This document shows, piece by piece, positions 1 to 7,552 of a DNA stretch of 64,000 nt; the first letter of the stretch is position 1, and every line of letters begins with the position of its first letter. The position numbers were made by a program, and so were the translations under genes. This stretch comes from Bacillus sp. CGMCC 1.16541 (GTDB lineage: Bacteria; Bacillota; Bacilli; Bacillales; Bacillaceae_H). The stretch is from NCBI RefSeq assembly GCF_003184905.1, contig NZ_QFRU01000009.1, positions 92,582 through 156,581 of the forward strand, written 5' to 3'. The notes beneath the pieces are model-generated. The model was not told the DNA's origin, ran no database searches, and saw only the letters and a program-made list of their open reading frames with translations.

Positions 1-1
1 C

Positions 2-37
2 TCCTCTTCCGTCTTTGGAAGAAGAGGATTTTTTTAT
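2..37 (+). terminator. Rho-independent terminator of a gene left of the window
   Basis: A C/T-rich arm (2-10) pairs with a G/A-rich arm (17-28), with a three-base bulge, and is followed by a run of seven T. The gene it serves lies outside the window; in B. subtilis the gene before this block is citB, but that cannot be seen here. Confidence 0.7.
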
Positions 38-148
38 TAGTATAAGTTTTCTTACGGTTTCTTCATCATATTTTCACAATTCCCTTTTACACTAAAGGGT
101 AGTCATACAAATATTCGTATATAGTAAAGATAGAAGAGGAGTGTATGC

Positions 149-565
149 ATGTTTCATGAAGCGATTCAGCTTGGGCCGTTTTTAATCAAGTACGGATGGA
201 TTGCCATTAGTTATTCTTTTTTTTGTGCGTTCGTATTAATGAAAGTAATCACAAGTACATATGAATCAAAAGGACAAGAAGTAATTGACCTTTTCTTTAA
301 TGGACTCCTTCTTTTCTTTTTCCTATTTAAATTTAGTATACTTATAAAAGACCCCTCTATGATTAGTTATAATCCATATGGTCTCATCTTCTTTCATGGT
401 GGTCTACTCGGATTTTTTATTGGTGGAACTGTTGCAATTCTCTACATTATATGGTCAGTTCATAAAAGAAATTTGCCAATAAAAGAGACCGCTTTCTTAA
501 TCAGTGTGGGGTGTTTGTCAGCACTTGTTTCTTACAGCATTCAACACTACTGGCTATTTACATAA
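149..565 (+). CDS. Short Lgt-like integral membrane protein
   Basis: A 138-residue protein with about four membrane segments (roughly residues 10-35, 48-65, 76-102, 112-135). It carries HGGLLG at residues 83-88, which matches the HGGLxG motif of prolipoprotein diacylglyceryl transferase (Lgt), and its N-terminus (LGPFLIKYGW) also resembles the start of Lgt. It is only half the length of Lgt (about 270 residues) and lacks the C-terminal part with the essential arginines, so Lgt activity is unlikely. Start: ATG 149 sits eight bases after an AGAGGAG ribosome site. The next gene, 33 bases on, encodes a membrane-anchored thioredoxin-like protein, so the two may form one unit and work at the outer face of the membrane. 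The Lgt relationship is my inference from motif and topology; the function is unknown. Confidence 0.75.
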   Translation: MFHEAIQLGPFLIKYGWIAISYSFFCAFVLMKVITSTYESKGQEVIDLFFNGLLLFFFLFKFSILIKDPSMISYNPYGLIFFHGGLLGFFIGGTVAILYIIWSVHKRNLPIKETAFLISVGCLSALVSYSIQHYWLFT

Positions 566-598
566 CGAAAAATGTACGTAAAGAAAGGGTGTTAACAC

Positions 599-1174
599 AT
601 GTATAAAAAAGTGATTGCAGTCCTTCTATTGTTAGGGTTAGGAGGATATGCACTGTGGCAAGGAATTCTCCCTAAAAATGTAGAAGATGATTTAAGTGAA
701 TATGAAAACGCGAACATTTCAGAAGGTGATGCGCAAGAAGTAGTGGAATATGGACTTGAAGCAGGGAAAAAAGCACCAACATTTACATTACCTCTTCTCG
801 GAGGCAACGACGTCAACTTATCAGATTATCAAGGGAAAAAAGTCATTTTAAACTTTTGGGCAACTTGGTGTCCTCCGTGTAAAGCTGAAATGCCAGAAAT
901 GCAAAAGTTTTACGATCAATATAGCGACGATGTAGAGATTTTAGCTGTTAATTTAACATCAAGTGAACGAACAGTTGATGCTGTTGATCAATTCCTGAAG
1001 GAACGTGGGTTTACATTTCCAGTGTTATTAGATGAACAAGAAGAAGTATCGTCTAAACAGTACAAAATTTTGACCATTCCAACAACATATTTTATTGATG
1101 AATCGGGCGTGATTACAAAGAGAATAAATGGTCCAATGAATTACGAACAAATGGAATCATTCGCAAAAGAATAA
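599..1174 (+). CDS. Membrane-anchored TlpA/ResA-like thiol-disulfide oxidoreductase
   Basis: 191 residues. One N-terminal membrane anchor (about residues 4-20) is followed by an AhpC/TSA-TlpA-type thioredoxin domain outside the cell. The active site is WCPPC in the motif WATWCPPCKAEMPEM, and the cis-proline segment is TIPTTYF. Proteins of this family (ResA, StoA, YneN in Bacillus) keep cytochrome c or spore-cortex protein thiols reduced, drawing electrons from CcdA. Position corresponds to B. subtilis yneN, but the substrate cannot be told from sequence. The start ATG follows AAAGAAAGGGTG. It probably shares a transcript with the Lgt-like gene just upstream. Confidence 0.88.
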   Translation: MYKKVIAVLLLLGLGGYALWQGILPKNVEDDLSEYENANISEGDAQEVVEYGLEAGKKAPTFTLPLLGGNDVNLSDYQGKKVILNFWATWCPPCKAEMPEMQKFYDQYSDDVEILAVNLTSSERTVDAVDQFLKERGFTFPVLLDEQEEVSSKQYKILTIPTTYFIDESGVITKRINGPMNYEQMESFAKE

Positions 1175-1198
1175 TAAAAAAATCACTCCAATTCACCC

Positions 1199-1244
1199 AT
1201 CCCTTGTCTAGAAAGTCCAATAATATCGTAAATAGGCAAGGGAT
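1199..1244. repeat. Inverted repeat between the tlpA-like gene and the fbpB-like gene
   Basis: ATCCCTTG (1199-1206) is repeated inverted as CAAGGGAT (1237-1244) around a 30-base loop. There is no T-run after it, so it is not a standard terminator. It could be an operator or a weak RNA stem. The rest of 1175-1382 shows no gene. Confidence 0.35.
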
Positions 1245-1382
1245 ATTGCATTTACTCTTTGTCTCTTCAATTCGTTGACGTATGTTTTTAGAACTATAAA
1301 TTTTTTGAAAATTTTTGTTATTTTCCTTTGGTTTTTGGGAATGATGTACATAACAAACCATGATGAAAAGGAAGGTAATAAC

Positions 1383-1526
1383 ATGAGAAAACTACGTAAG
1401 CGCACATTTGAAGAGCTCGTTCAAGAAAACAAACGTCAATTGTTGGAAGACCGCGATGCACTTGAAGCAATTGAAGGGCGTATCGAAAAACGGTTAGAAG
1501 CGCGAATGCTAGAGGCTGCAGAATAG
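1383..1526 (+). CDS. FbpB-family small basic protein
   Basis: 47 residues, starting MRKLRKRTFEELVQENK, highly charged and predicted to be fully helical. This matches the Fur-regulated basic protein B family (FbpB/YdbN) of Bacillus, small proteins proposed to help the FsrA small RNA repress iron-rich proteins. The ATG at 1383 follows a GGAAGG ribosome site; longer in-frame extensions upstream have no ribosome site. I did not find a clear Fur box in front of it, so iron control is not supported by the local sequence. It sits 44 bases ahead of sspN. Confidence 0.7.
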   Translation: MRKLRKRTFEELVQENKRQLLEDRDALEAIEGRIEKRLEARMLEAAE

Positions 1527-1570
1527 GTTCATGACAAAATGGTTAGAGTAAAAGTGAGGAGGGATTCAAC

Positions 1571-1714
1571 ATGAGTAACCCAAAAGGTAATCGTAAACAT
1601 TTTGTTCCCAACCACATCGGAACTCAACCGCGTGCTGCAGGTGGAAATAAAGGGAAACAAATGCAAGATAAATCAGGTCAACATCCAGATGTGATTCAAA
1701 CAAAAGGTGAATAA
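1571..1714 (+). CDS. sspN: Small acid-soluble spore protein N
   Basis: 47 residues, starting [15 protein letters not shown] and rich in Gly, Lys, Gln and Asn, as in SspN of B. subtilis (48 residues). Minor SASPs of this type are made in the forespore under sigma-G and packed into the spore core. Gene order sspN then tlp is as in B. subtilis. The ribosome site is GAGGAGGGA. A strong hairpin terminator follows directly, so in this genome tlp has its own promoter rather than being fully co-transcribed. Confidence 0.88.
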   Translation: MSNPKGNRKHFVPNHIGTQPRAAGGNKGKQMQDKSGQHPDVIQTKGE

Positions 1715-1722
1715 TAAGGAAT

Positions 1723-1764
1723 AAGTAAAGAATCCTGTCACTAGGCGGGATTCTTTACTTTTCA
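1723..1764 (+). terminator. Terminator after sspN
   Basis: AAGTAAAGAATCC (1723-1735) pairs perfectly with GGATTCTTTACTT (1748-1760), 13 base pairs, followed by TTC and an AT-rich stretch. Confidence 0.85.
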
Positions 1765-1802
1765 TAATTAAATTATGGTCAACTAAACTTAATATTTTCC
1801 AC

Positions 1803-1831
1803 TAATAGATGATGCTTCTTTCCACATACTA
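1803..1831 (+). promoter_or_regulatory. Candidate sigma-G promoter of tlp
   Basis: CATACTA at 1825-1831 fits the sigma-G -10 consensus CATWHTR, and TAATA at 1803-1807, 17 bases upstream, fits four of five positions of the -35 GHATR. It lies 40 bases before the tlp start and after the sspN terminator. Forespore expression is expected for tlp. Confidence 0.45.
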
Positions 1832-1870
1832 GTTGTGTAAGAAATTTTACAACTCAAGGAGGAATTCACA

Positions 1871-2125
1871 ATGGCATGGAGTAAACCAAATCCAGATGAT
1901 CGTAGCGATAACGTCGAAAAGTTACAGTCAATGGTTCAACATACAATTGAAAACATTGAAAAAGCAGAAGAAACAATGGCTCATGCAGATGGAGCAGAGC
2001 GTGAGCGTATTGCTCAAAAAAATCATAACCGCGAAGTAAGTATTCAAGCAATGCGAAATGAAATTCGTGAAGAAGCATCTGTTCGTGAATCAGGTTATGA
2101 AGGGGCAGAACAAGTTCACAAATAA
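1871..2125 (+). CDS. tlp: Small acid-soluble spore protein Tlp
   Basis: 84 residues, starting MAWSKPNPDDRSDNVEKLQ, the hallmark of the Tlp family (thioredoxin-like protein in name only). The body is helical and charged, with the conserved NIEKAEETM and REESVRESG-like segments. Tlp is a minor SASP deposited in the spore core. Start: ATG after AAGGAGGAATTCACA. A strong terminator follows. The gene marks the organism as an endospore former. Confidence 0.9.
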   Translation: MAWSKPNPDDRSDNVEKLQSMVQHTIENIEKAEETMAHADGAERERIAQKNHNREVSIQAMRNEIREEASVRESGYEGAEQVHK

Positions 2126-2208
2126 AGAGCTCATTTGTCTTTAAGTGTCTCACAACGATTCATTTCAGTGTGGCATAACGGGCAATAAACGTATGTATGG
2201 TAACAGAA

Positions 2209-2257
2209 TGAAACTAGATAAAGCAGAGGAGTACCCTCTTTTATCTAGTTTTTTTCT
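2209..2257 (+). terminator. Terminator after tlp
   Basis: AAACTAGATAAA (2211-2222) pairs with TTTATCTAGTTT (2240-2251), with an inner AGAGG/CCTCT stem, followed by a T-run. Confidence 0.88.
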
Positions 2258-2317
2258 GTTTGAAGAATGCGTATATAGGGAATAATTTGTTGATATTGTT
2301 TGTAGGAGGAGAACAGC

Positions 2318-3745
2318 TTGTTGAAGCGTATGTTTACAAAAAGAATAATCGGTCTGATCTTTTTATTGTTACTCTTAACTTGTGTCACTTTTTATCATAC
2401 ATACAAACCACTTCCAAAAGGCGTGTCATATGAAGGGAAAGAACACCAAGTAGAAGATGTGACATTCTTATACGATCTAACCTATAAAAAAGGAAACGAG
2501 ATGAAAACTGAAAAACAAATCTTTGAACGTATTTATGAAGTAATTGAAGAAGCGGAAGAACTTGTTGTCATTGATATGTTTTTATTTAATGGCTATTATG
2601 ATCAAGGAGAATCATTTCCATCTATTAGTGATGAATTAGCTCAAACACTTATCGAAAAAAAGAAAAAGCAGCCAAATATTGAAATGGTTTTCATTACAGA
2701 TGAAATTAATACAACATATGGCTCACATGAATCAGAGTGGCTAGAAGCCTTGAAAGCACAAGGGATTAAAGTGATTGAGACAGATCTCACAAAATTACGT
2801 GACTCAAATCCACTTTACTCAAGTGTGTGGCGTTCTTTTATTCAATGGTTTGGACAAGGTGGAAAGGGCTGGATTGCAAATCCGTTCGGTGAAACAGCAC
2901 CTTCTATTACAGCTCGCTCTTATTTAAAACTCTTTAATGTAAAAGCAAATCACCGAAAAGTTGTAGCAACGGAGAAAAGCGTGATTGTTTCTTCCGCTAA
3001 TCCACATGATGCAAGTGGCTACCATTCAAATATTGCATTTGAAATGAAAGGGAACATCATTCAGGATGTGGTAAAATCGGAAAAAGCGGTTATCGATTTT
3101 TCAGATCCTCAACCTTTTCCTGTATTACGAAAAACAGTTGAAGATAAAGGGGATATAGGTGTTCAATTGTTAACAGAAGGGAAAATCTATGAACATGTTG
3201 TGCACGACATTACACTTGCCAAAAAAGGGGACACTGTTTGGATGGGGATGTTTTATTTAGCTGATCGAAAAGTGATTGAAGCTCTTTTACAAGCAGCTAA
3301 TAATGGTGCAAATGTTCACCTTGTGTTAGATCCGAATGCCAATGCGTTCGGACAAGAAAAAATTGGACTACCTAATCGTCCTGTTGCAGCTGAACTAGTA
3401 GAAGAATCGAACGGAGCCATTGATGTACGATGGTACAATACAACGAAAGAACAATATCATCCAAAAACATTATATATAAAAGGAAAGAATCAATCGACGA
3501 TTATAAGTGGCTCAGCTAACTTTACAAAACGTAATCTAGATGATTTAAATCTTGAGACAAACGTTAAAATAGTGGGTCCTTCTTCAAGTGAAGTGATGCA
3601 AGAAGTAAACACATATTTCAACAGGTTATGGAAGAATGAAGATGCAACATACACATTACCTTATGAAAAATATAAAGATACCACCACCCCCATCAAAAAA
3701 GTGGTGTATCGTATTCAAAAAATGTTACGTTTCACTACCTATTAA
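2318..3745 (+). CDS. Phospholipase D-like membrane-anchored protein
   Basis: 475 residues. One N-terminal membrane segment (about 9-27) is followed by two phospholipase D-like halves, as in cardiolipin synthases. First half: H212-x-K214 with SSAN at about 225-228. Second half: H381-x-K383 with GSAN at 398-401. In both HKD motifs the usual aspartate four residues after the lysine is replaced (Glu219 and Lys388), which is unusual but known in divergent members. Such proteins transfer phosphatidyl groups or cleave phosphodiesters at the membrane surface. The TTG start is chosen because AGGAGGA lies seven bases before it. It sits between tlp and yneP, where B. subtilis has no such gene, so it is an insertion into the block. 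The substrate is unknown. Confidence 0.8.
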   Translation: MLKRMFTKRIIGLIFLLLLLTCVTFYHTYKPLPKGVSYEGKEHQVEDVTFLYDLTYKKGNEMKTEKQIFERIYEVIEEAEELVVIDMFLFNGYYDQGESFPSISDELAQTLIEKKKKQPNIEMVFITDEINTTYGSHESEWLEALKAQGIKVIETDLTKLRDSNPLYSSVWRSFIQWFGQGGKGWIANPFGETAPSITARSYLKLFNVKANHRKVVATEKSVIVSSANPHDASGYHSNIAFEMKGNIIQDVVKSEKAVIDFSDPQPFPVLRKTVEDKGDIGVQLLTEGKIYEHVVHDITLAKKGDTVWMGMFYLADRKVIEALLQAANNGANVHLVLDPNANAFGQEKIGLPNRPVAAELVEESNGAIDVRWYNTTKEQYHPKTLYIKGKNQSTIISGSANFTKRNLDDLNLETNVKIVGPSSSEVMQEVNTYFNRLWKNEDATYTLPYEKYKDTTTPIKKVVYRIQKMLRFTTY

Positions 3746-3838
3746 AGATAAACCAAGATGCCTATCCTTTTTGATGGGAAAAATCGGAAGGGTGTGTTAC
3801 GATGAAAGTAGTTTATGCTACATAGGAGGAATACGTAC

Positions 3839-4267
3839 ATGTTTATTTCAACAACAAATGTGGAGGTACGATACGCTGAAACTGATCAAATGGGCGTTGT
3901 GTATCATGCAAATTATTTAGTGTGGATGGAAGTTGGGAGAACAGGGTTAATTAAAGAACTTGGGTTCCAGTACGCAGACATGGAAAAAGAGGGTGTTTTA
4001 TCGCCTGTTATTGACGTGAATGTTTCGTATAAAAAGCCACTCCGCTACGGTCAAATTGCAACGGTTCATACGTGGGTTGAAAAGTATGATGGATTTCGTG
4101 TTGTGTATGGTTACGAAATTTTAACACCTGACAATGAGGTAGCAGTCAACGCTACATCGTCTCATGTATGTGTGAAAAGTGAAACGTTCCGACCTGTATC
4201 CATTCGTAAAAAGTTTCCTGACTGGCACGAAGCATATGAACGAGTAAAAAAGAAGGACGATGAATAA
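3839..4267 (+). CDS. yneP: YneP-family acyl-CoA thioesterase (hotdog fold)
   Basis: 142 residues with the 4-hydroxybenzoyl-CoA thioesterase motif VRYAETDQMGVVYHANY, Asp16 being the expected catalytic residue. The family hydrolyses acyl-CoA thioesters in the cytoplasm; the acyl chain is not known for YneP. ATG 3839 is chosen over an upstream in-frame start because an AGGAGGA site ends eight bases before it. Its position after tlp and opposite yneR is as in B. subtilis. It converges on yneR with a shared terminator between. Confidence 0.85.
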   Translation: MFISTTNVEVRYAETDQMGVVYHANYLVWMEVGRTGLIKELGFQYADMEKEGVLSPVIDVNVSYKKPLRYGQIATVHTWVEKYDGFRVVYGYEILTPDNEVAVNATSSHVCVKSETFRPVSIRKKFPDWHEAYERVKKKDDE

Positions 4268-4278
4268 CTATTACATAT

Positions 4279-4321
4279 AAAAAGCGTATGAAAGCTGTTT
4301 TATCACTTTCATACGCTTTTT
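4279..4321. terminator. Bidirectional terminator between yneP and yneR
   Basis: AAAAAGCGTATGAAAG (4279-4294) pairs perfectly with CTTTCATACGCTTTTT (4306-4321); A- and T-runs at both ends let it serve both convergent genes. Confidence 0.92.
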
Positions 4322-4323
4322 AC

Positions 4324-4614
4324 TTATGCTTCGTATTTAAAATCTGGTTCTTTTGTTTCAGAATTATAATCAACAATTAGATCATGACTATCGAAGTACC
4401 ATACATCCTCTTCTTCGATAAAGAATGTAATACCAGCGACTGTTGTTTCAGCGCCTATGTTAATCGGATTATCTGTGCCTACTCCTAATGAGAATCCTTT
4501 TTGTACGTTACTGCACCCGCCATAACGCGCAAAAAAACGTACGTATTGATCACTTGTTACGTTCATTTCAGTTTTATACCAGTTTGCTGCTTGTTCTGTT
4601 ACAGTTAATTTCAT
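4324..4614 (-). CDS. yneR: HesB/IscA-like protein YneR
   Basis: 96 residues of the HesB/YneR family, related to A-type iron-sulfur carriers. The segment FARYGGCSNVQKGFSLGV holds the single conserved Cys, whereas canonical IscA proteins have three, so a direct Fe-S scaffold role is uncertain. The start MKLTVTEQAA is preceded by AAGGAGCATTTAACG, so a longer 119-codon reading is rejected. Gene and position match B. subtilis yneR. Confidence 0.82.
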   Translation of the reverse strand: MKLTVTEQAANWYKTEMNVTSDQYVRFFARYGGCSNVQKGFSLGVGTDNPINIGAETTVAGITFFIEEEDVWYFDSHDLIVDYNSETKEPDFKYEA

Positions 4615-4702
4615 CGTTAAATGCTCCTTCCAATCTATCAGCATACATTTATTATAGTAGAAACTTTTTTTGAACGCCAACAATATGGAAAAACAAACCT
4701 AA

Positions 4703-4760
4703 AAAAAGCCACAGAAAAAGATAGTCAATCAAAAGAATGGACGCTTCTACTTGACTATCT
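4703..4760 (-). terminator. Terminator of the small zinc-ribbon gene
   Basis: AGATAGTCAA (4719-4728) and TTGACTATCT (4751-4760) are perfect inverted repeats. Read on the minus strand the stem is followed by TTTTT and then a run of seven T. Confidence 0.75.
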
Positions 4761-4773
4761 CTCTGTTTGATAT

Positions 4774-4890
4774 TTATTTTAGATTATATTCTTTGCCGAT
4801 TGTTTCCCAGCAATGAACACAATATTTAGATCCACCAGAGTTACGATGTGTTTCTTTTTGACGTTTGCAAATTGAGCATCTGTATTTCAT
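4774..4890 (-). CDS. 38-residue zinc-ribbon protein
   Basis: The peptide starts MKYRCSICKR and ends GKEYNLK. Two Cys pairs, C5-x-x-C8 and C24-x-x-C27, are spaced to hold one zinc ion. The ATG is preceded by GTAGGAGGACATACA, a near-ideal ribosome site, and the gene ends in its own hairpin terminator, so it looks real despite its size. I do not recognise a named family; function unknown. It lies between yneR and a DUF3231 gene that is transcribed away from it. Confidence 0.72.
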   Translation of the reverse strand: MKYRCSICKRQKETHRNSGGSKYCVHCWETIGKEYNLK

Positions 4891-5074
4891 TGTATGTCCT
4901 CCTACTGCTTATGTTTACAATCAGTATAACTACAAACACAACTTTGTATTCGCTTACATTCGTAATTATTTTAACATTAAAAAGGATAATACGGCGATAG
5001 CAGATAAAAAGTGTAGTTTTAAATCAATTGGTCATACTAACAGTATTAAGTTTAAATGCGAAAGGTGAGTTAGA

Positions 5075-6076
5075 ATGAATAATGGAAAAGCTGTTCCTGT
5101 TTCGTCTTCAGAGCTAGGGACATTGTGGATGACGTATCAACAAAAAACAATGCTAGCTCGCATGTTCGAGCACTTTATTCAAGTAGAGACAAATAGTCAT
5201 ATTACTCCTTTATTACAAAGTTATTATGATCAAGAAATGCAGTCTATCCAAGAAATTGTACATATTTTCAAAAATGATGACGTTGTGATTCCTGGAGGAT
5301 TTGTAGAAACAGATGTTCATTTAGAAGCTCCGCCGTTATATGGAGAATATTTCAGCTTGCTTTTTCTACGAGTCATGATGAAAGTAAGCATTGGTTTAAA
5401 TGCATTACATATCACCATGTCGTATCGCCAAGACATTATCAATTTTTATCAACATTCCTTAACAAACGCTCATGATCTGTTTAGTCAATCAACCATGATG
5501 TTACAAGAGCTAGGAGTTTTACCTCGACCTCCTCACATTCCGGTACCGAAAAAAGTGGAGTATGTTGAAAGCAAAAGTTACATGAGTGGAATTAATCCGC
5601 TCGGAACAAAGAGACCTGTTAATGCAGTAGAGATTGCTCACCTTTATCATGGAATTGAAACGAACATTTTAGGGATGCAACTAATTGCTGGCTTTTCACA
5701 AGTGGCTGAAAATAAAGCCGTTCGACAATATTTTACTAAAGGAAAAGAGCTGTCTAAAAGAATTATTAAAACGTTTAGTAATACGTTAATGGAAAATGAT
5801 TTACAACCACCAGCAACGTCTTACGGAAATCCGACTACATCCAATATTGCGCCATTTTCTGAAAAGCTTATGATTTATTGTATTAGTTTGTTAAGTAATT
5901 TTGGCTTAACGAGCAATGCGTTAGGAACGTCATTTTCGTTGCGTAACGATTTACCAACAACAATGTCTTTGCTAGGAAAAGAGGTCTTTACGTACGCTAA
6001 AGAAGGTGGAAAGTTAATGATTGATCACAATTGGATGGAACAACCACCTGAAGGACAGGGAAGTACGAACAAATAA
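5075..6076 (+). CDS. DUF3231 family protein
   Basis: 333 residues made of two similar all-helical halves (about 10-160 and 180-325), each a ferritin-like four-helix bundle as expected for DUF3231. Bacillus genomes carry many of these; no function is established, although the family resembles coat protein F-type helical proteins. The halves share the pattern of a start like SSxELGTLW or AVEIAHLYHG. The start ATG follows GAAAGGTGAGTTAGA. About 180 bases upstream separate it from the divergent zinc-ribbon gene, long enough for two promoters. Confidence 0.8.
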   Translation: MNNGKAVPVSSSELGTLWMTYQQKTMLARMFEHFIQVETNSHITPLLQSYYDQEMQSIQEIVHIFKNDDVVIPGGFVETDVHLEAPPLYGEYFSLLFLRVMMKVSIGLNALHITMSYRQDIINFYQHSLTNAHDLFSQSTMMLQELGVLPRPPHIPVPKKVEYVESKSYMSGINPLGTKRPVNAVEIAHLYHGIETNILGMQLIAGFSQVAENKAVRQYFTKGKELSKRIIKTFSNTLMENDLQPPATSYGNPTTSNIAPFSEKLMIYCISLLSNFGLTSNALGTSFSLRNDLPTTMSLLGKEVFTYAKEGGKLMIDHNWMEQPPEGQGSTNK

Positions 6077-6087
6077 AGAGGCAAGAA

Positions 6088-6127
6088 GCCGTTACCTCTC
6101 TTACCTGTATAGCAAGTAGGTAACGGC
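6088..6127. terminator. Convergent hairpin between the DUF3231 and M20 peptidase genes
   Basis: GCCGTTACCT (6088-6097) and AGGTAACGGC (6118-6127) are perfect inverted repeats lying between two convergent stop codons. Neither side has a good T-run, so its terminator strength is doubtful. Confidence 0.55.
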
Positions 6128-6140
6128 GGTTACATGTGAA

Positions 6141-7223
6141 TTAACATTTAGGTGTAGGGACACAAAAATTCATGACAAAACATGTTAGAATATTTTTATA
6201 CTCATATAATGAGGAAAGAAGAACGAACTCTTTATCACCGTGCCAACCGTCACCTGATGGACCGAATTCTACAGCAGGTATACCGAATCGTGAAAAAAAT
6301 CGTCCATCAGCAGAACCGTGTTGTCCAAACAATTTCACTTCGGTTTTTGTCGTTTGAGCAATTGATGTTACCAGTGTTTTAACCCATCGGTCATCAGGTT
6401 GTGTTTGAATTGGGTCACCACATAAACCAACCTTTATTTTCTCGTCAAATAATTGTTCGAGTTGAAGAATGATTTCATCTAGGCTTTGATGAGGTAAGTA
6501 GCGAATATCAAGAGAAAGTGTGCAACAGTCAGGTACTTTGTTATATGCATCTCCTCCCTGTATTTTCGCTAGATTAATAGAAGGAGCTTCATAAAAAGGT
6601 GAATGCTCTAAAGCAAATGGAAGGGTGAAAATACGCTGATACAGAGACATTGCTGTTTCAATTGCGTTGATACCTTCCCATGGACGACTACCGTGAGCAG
6701 CTTGGCCTCTTATTGTCACATCAGCTTGTAAAATTCCTTTTGCTTGCAACCCAATATGTAACATGGTTGGTTCTCCGCAAATTAGAAAATCTCCTACATA
6801 ACCTTGTTCACTCAAAAATTTTGAACAGTGGAACCCTCCTGTTTCTTCATCCGAAACAATTTGCAACTGCACTTTACAAGGTAGACGTTGATCTTTTAAT
6901 TCCACAACTGCTGCCATCATTGCAGCTAGACCGCCTTTCATATCAGCTGCACCACGCCCGTACAAACGATTACCATCCTGAAAGGGAACGAACTGTGATG
7001 CGTTCCCACTTACCACATCGACATGTCCGTTTAAAGTCAGTGTAACAGAGCCAGAGCCGATCTCAGTAATAAGCATGTGATAGCCGTTATTCGTTAGCAA
7101 AGTTGGTTGCAAACCGTGATGTTGTAACCACGCTTGACAGTATAGAATTCCTTTGTTTGCGCCTTCTTTTGTCGAGCTATCGATTTTAAGTAACTCTGTT
7201 AATAAGTGAAGCATTTTATCCAT
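6141..7223 (-). CDS. M20 family metallopeptidase/deacylase (ArgE/DapE type)
   Basis: 360 residues. The di-zinc ligand pattern of the ArgE/DapE/CPG2 family is present: GHVDVV with His67, GRGAADMKGG with Asp94, DEETGG with Glu126 and Glu127 (catalytic base and ligand), GEPT, and a C-terminal GDGWHGDKE with the last histidine. The dimerisation (lid) domain is at about 165-275, containing GQAAHGSRP. The family removes N-acyl groups from amino acids or cleaves C-terminal residues; the substrate cannot be told. It is a single gene, convergent with the DUF3231 gene, starting about 330 bases before the divergent rsgA-like gene. Confidence 0.85.
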   Translation of the reverse strand: MDKMLHLLTELLKIDSSTKEGANKGILYCQAWLQHHGLQPTLLTNNGYHMLITEIGSGSVTLTLNGHVDVVSGNASQFVPFQDGNRLYGRGAADMKGGLAAMMAAVVELKDQRLPCKVQLQIVSDEETGGFHCSKFLSEQGYVGDFLICGEPTMLHIGLQAKGILQADVTIRGQAAHGSRPWEGINAIETAMSLYQRIFTLPFALEHSPFYEAPSINLAKIQGGDAYNKVPDCCTLSLDIRYLPHQSLDEIILQLEQLFDEKIKVGLCGDPIQTQPDDRWVKTLVTSIAQTTKTEVKLFGQHGSADGRFFSRFGIPAVEFGPSGDGWHGDKEFVLLSSLYEYKNILTCFVMNFCVPTPKC

Positions 7224-7403
7224 ATAATAAACCTCTTTTTATTTGTTTGATTTTTCTGATTATAAAATATTACCATAAAAGTAACCGAATGAAAATGACA
7301 TTCACTAGGTATTTCCATTATATTCTTGTTATTTAGTGAAAGTGGATTATAATAAGAATAATAGCGATGAGCTAAAATCCCTTATTTAAAGGAGTGATGA
7401 CAT

Positions 7404-7508
7404 ATGGTGAAATCAAAAGTAGTAGTACGTGTCATGGAGGGATTATCTTTATAACGTTAAAGCATTGAGTTTGTCAATGTGCACGTAACAAGTATGATTT
7501 CTCTATGA
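7404..7508 (+). pseudogene. Possible remnant of an HPr/Crh-like phosphocarrier gene
   Basis: A 16-codon open frame (7404-7454) begins MVKSKVVVRVMEGL after a good AAAGGAG site. This start resembles HPr-family proteins such as Crh (MVQQKVEVRLKTGL). After two in-frame stops the same frame continues as SIEFVNVHVTSMISL, which resembles the HPr segment following the phosphohistidine. The phosphorylation motif itself is destroyed. The likeness is short and could be chance; it could instead be a leader peptide for the rsgA-like gene 100 bases downstream. The rest of 7224-7552 shows no gene. Confidence 0.35.
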
Positions 7509-7552
7509 CGTATTCAAGTTAAGGTGGAGAAAGTCATAGGGAGGACAAAACG

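Noticed and set aside
1175..1382. Fur box before the FbpB-like gene
   Set aside because: I compared the spacer with the GATAATGATAATCATTATC consensus and found no convincing match.
2211..2251. Riboswitch-like structure after tlp
   Set aside because: It is a simple stem with a T-run, that is, a terminator.
4865..5068. 67-codon plus-strand open frame before the DUF3231 gene
   Set aside because: It overlaps the start of the zinc-ribbon gene, has no ribosome site and a composition typical of AT-rich spacer.
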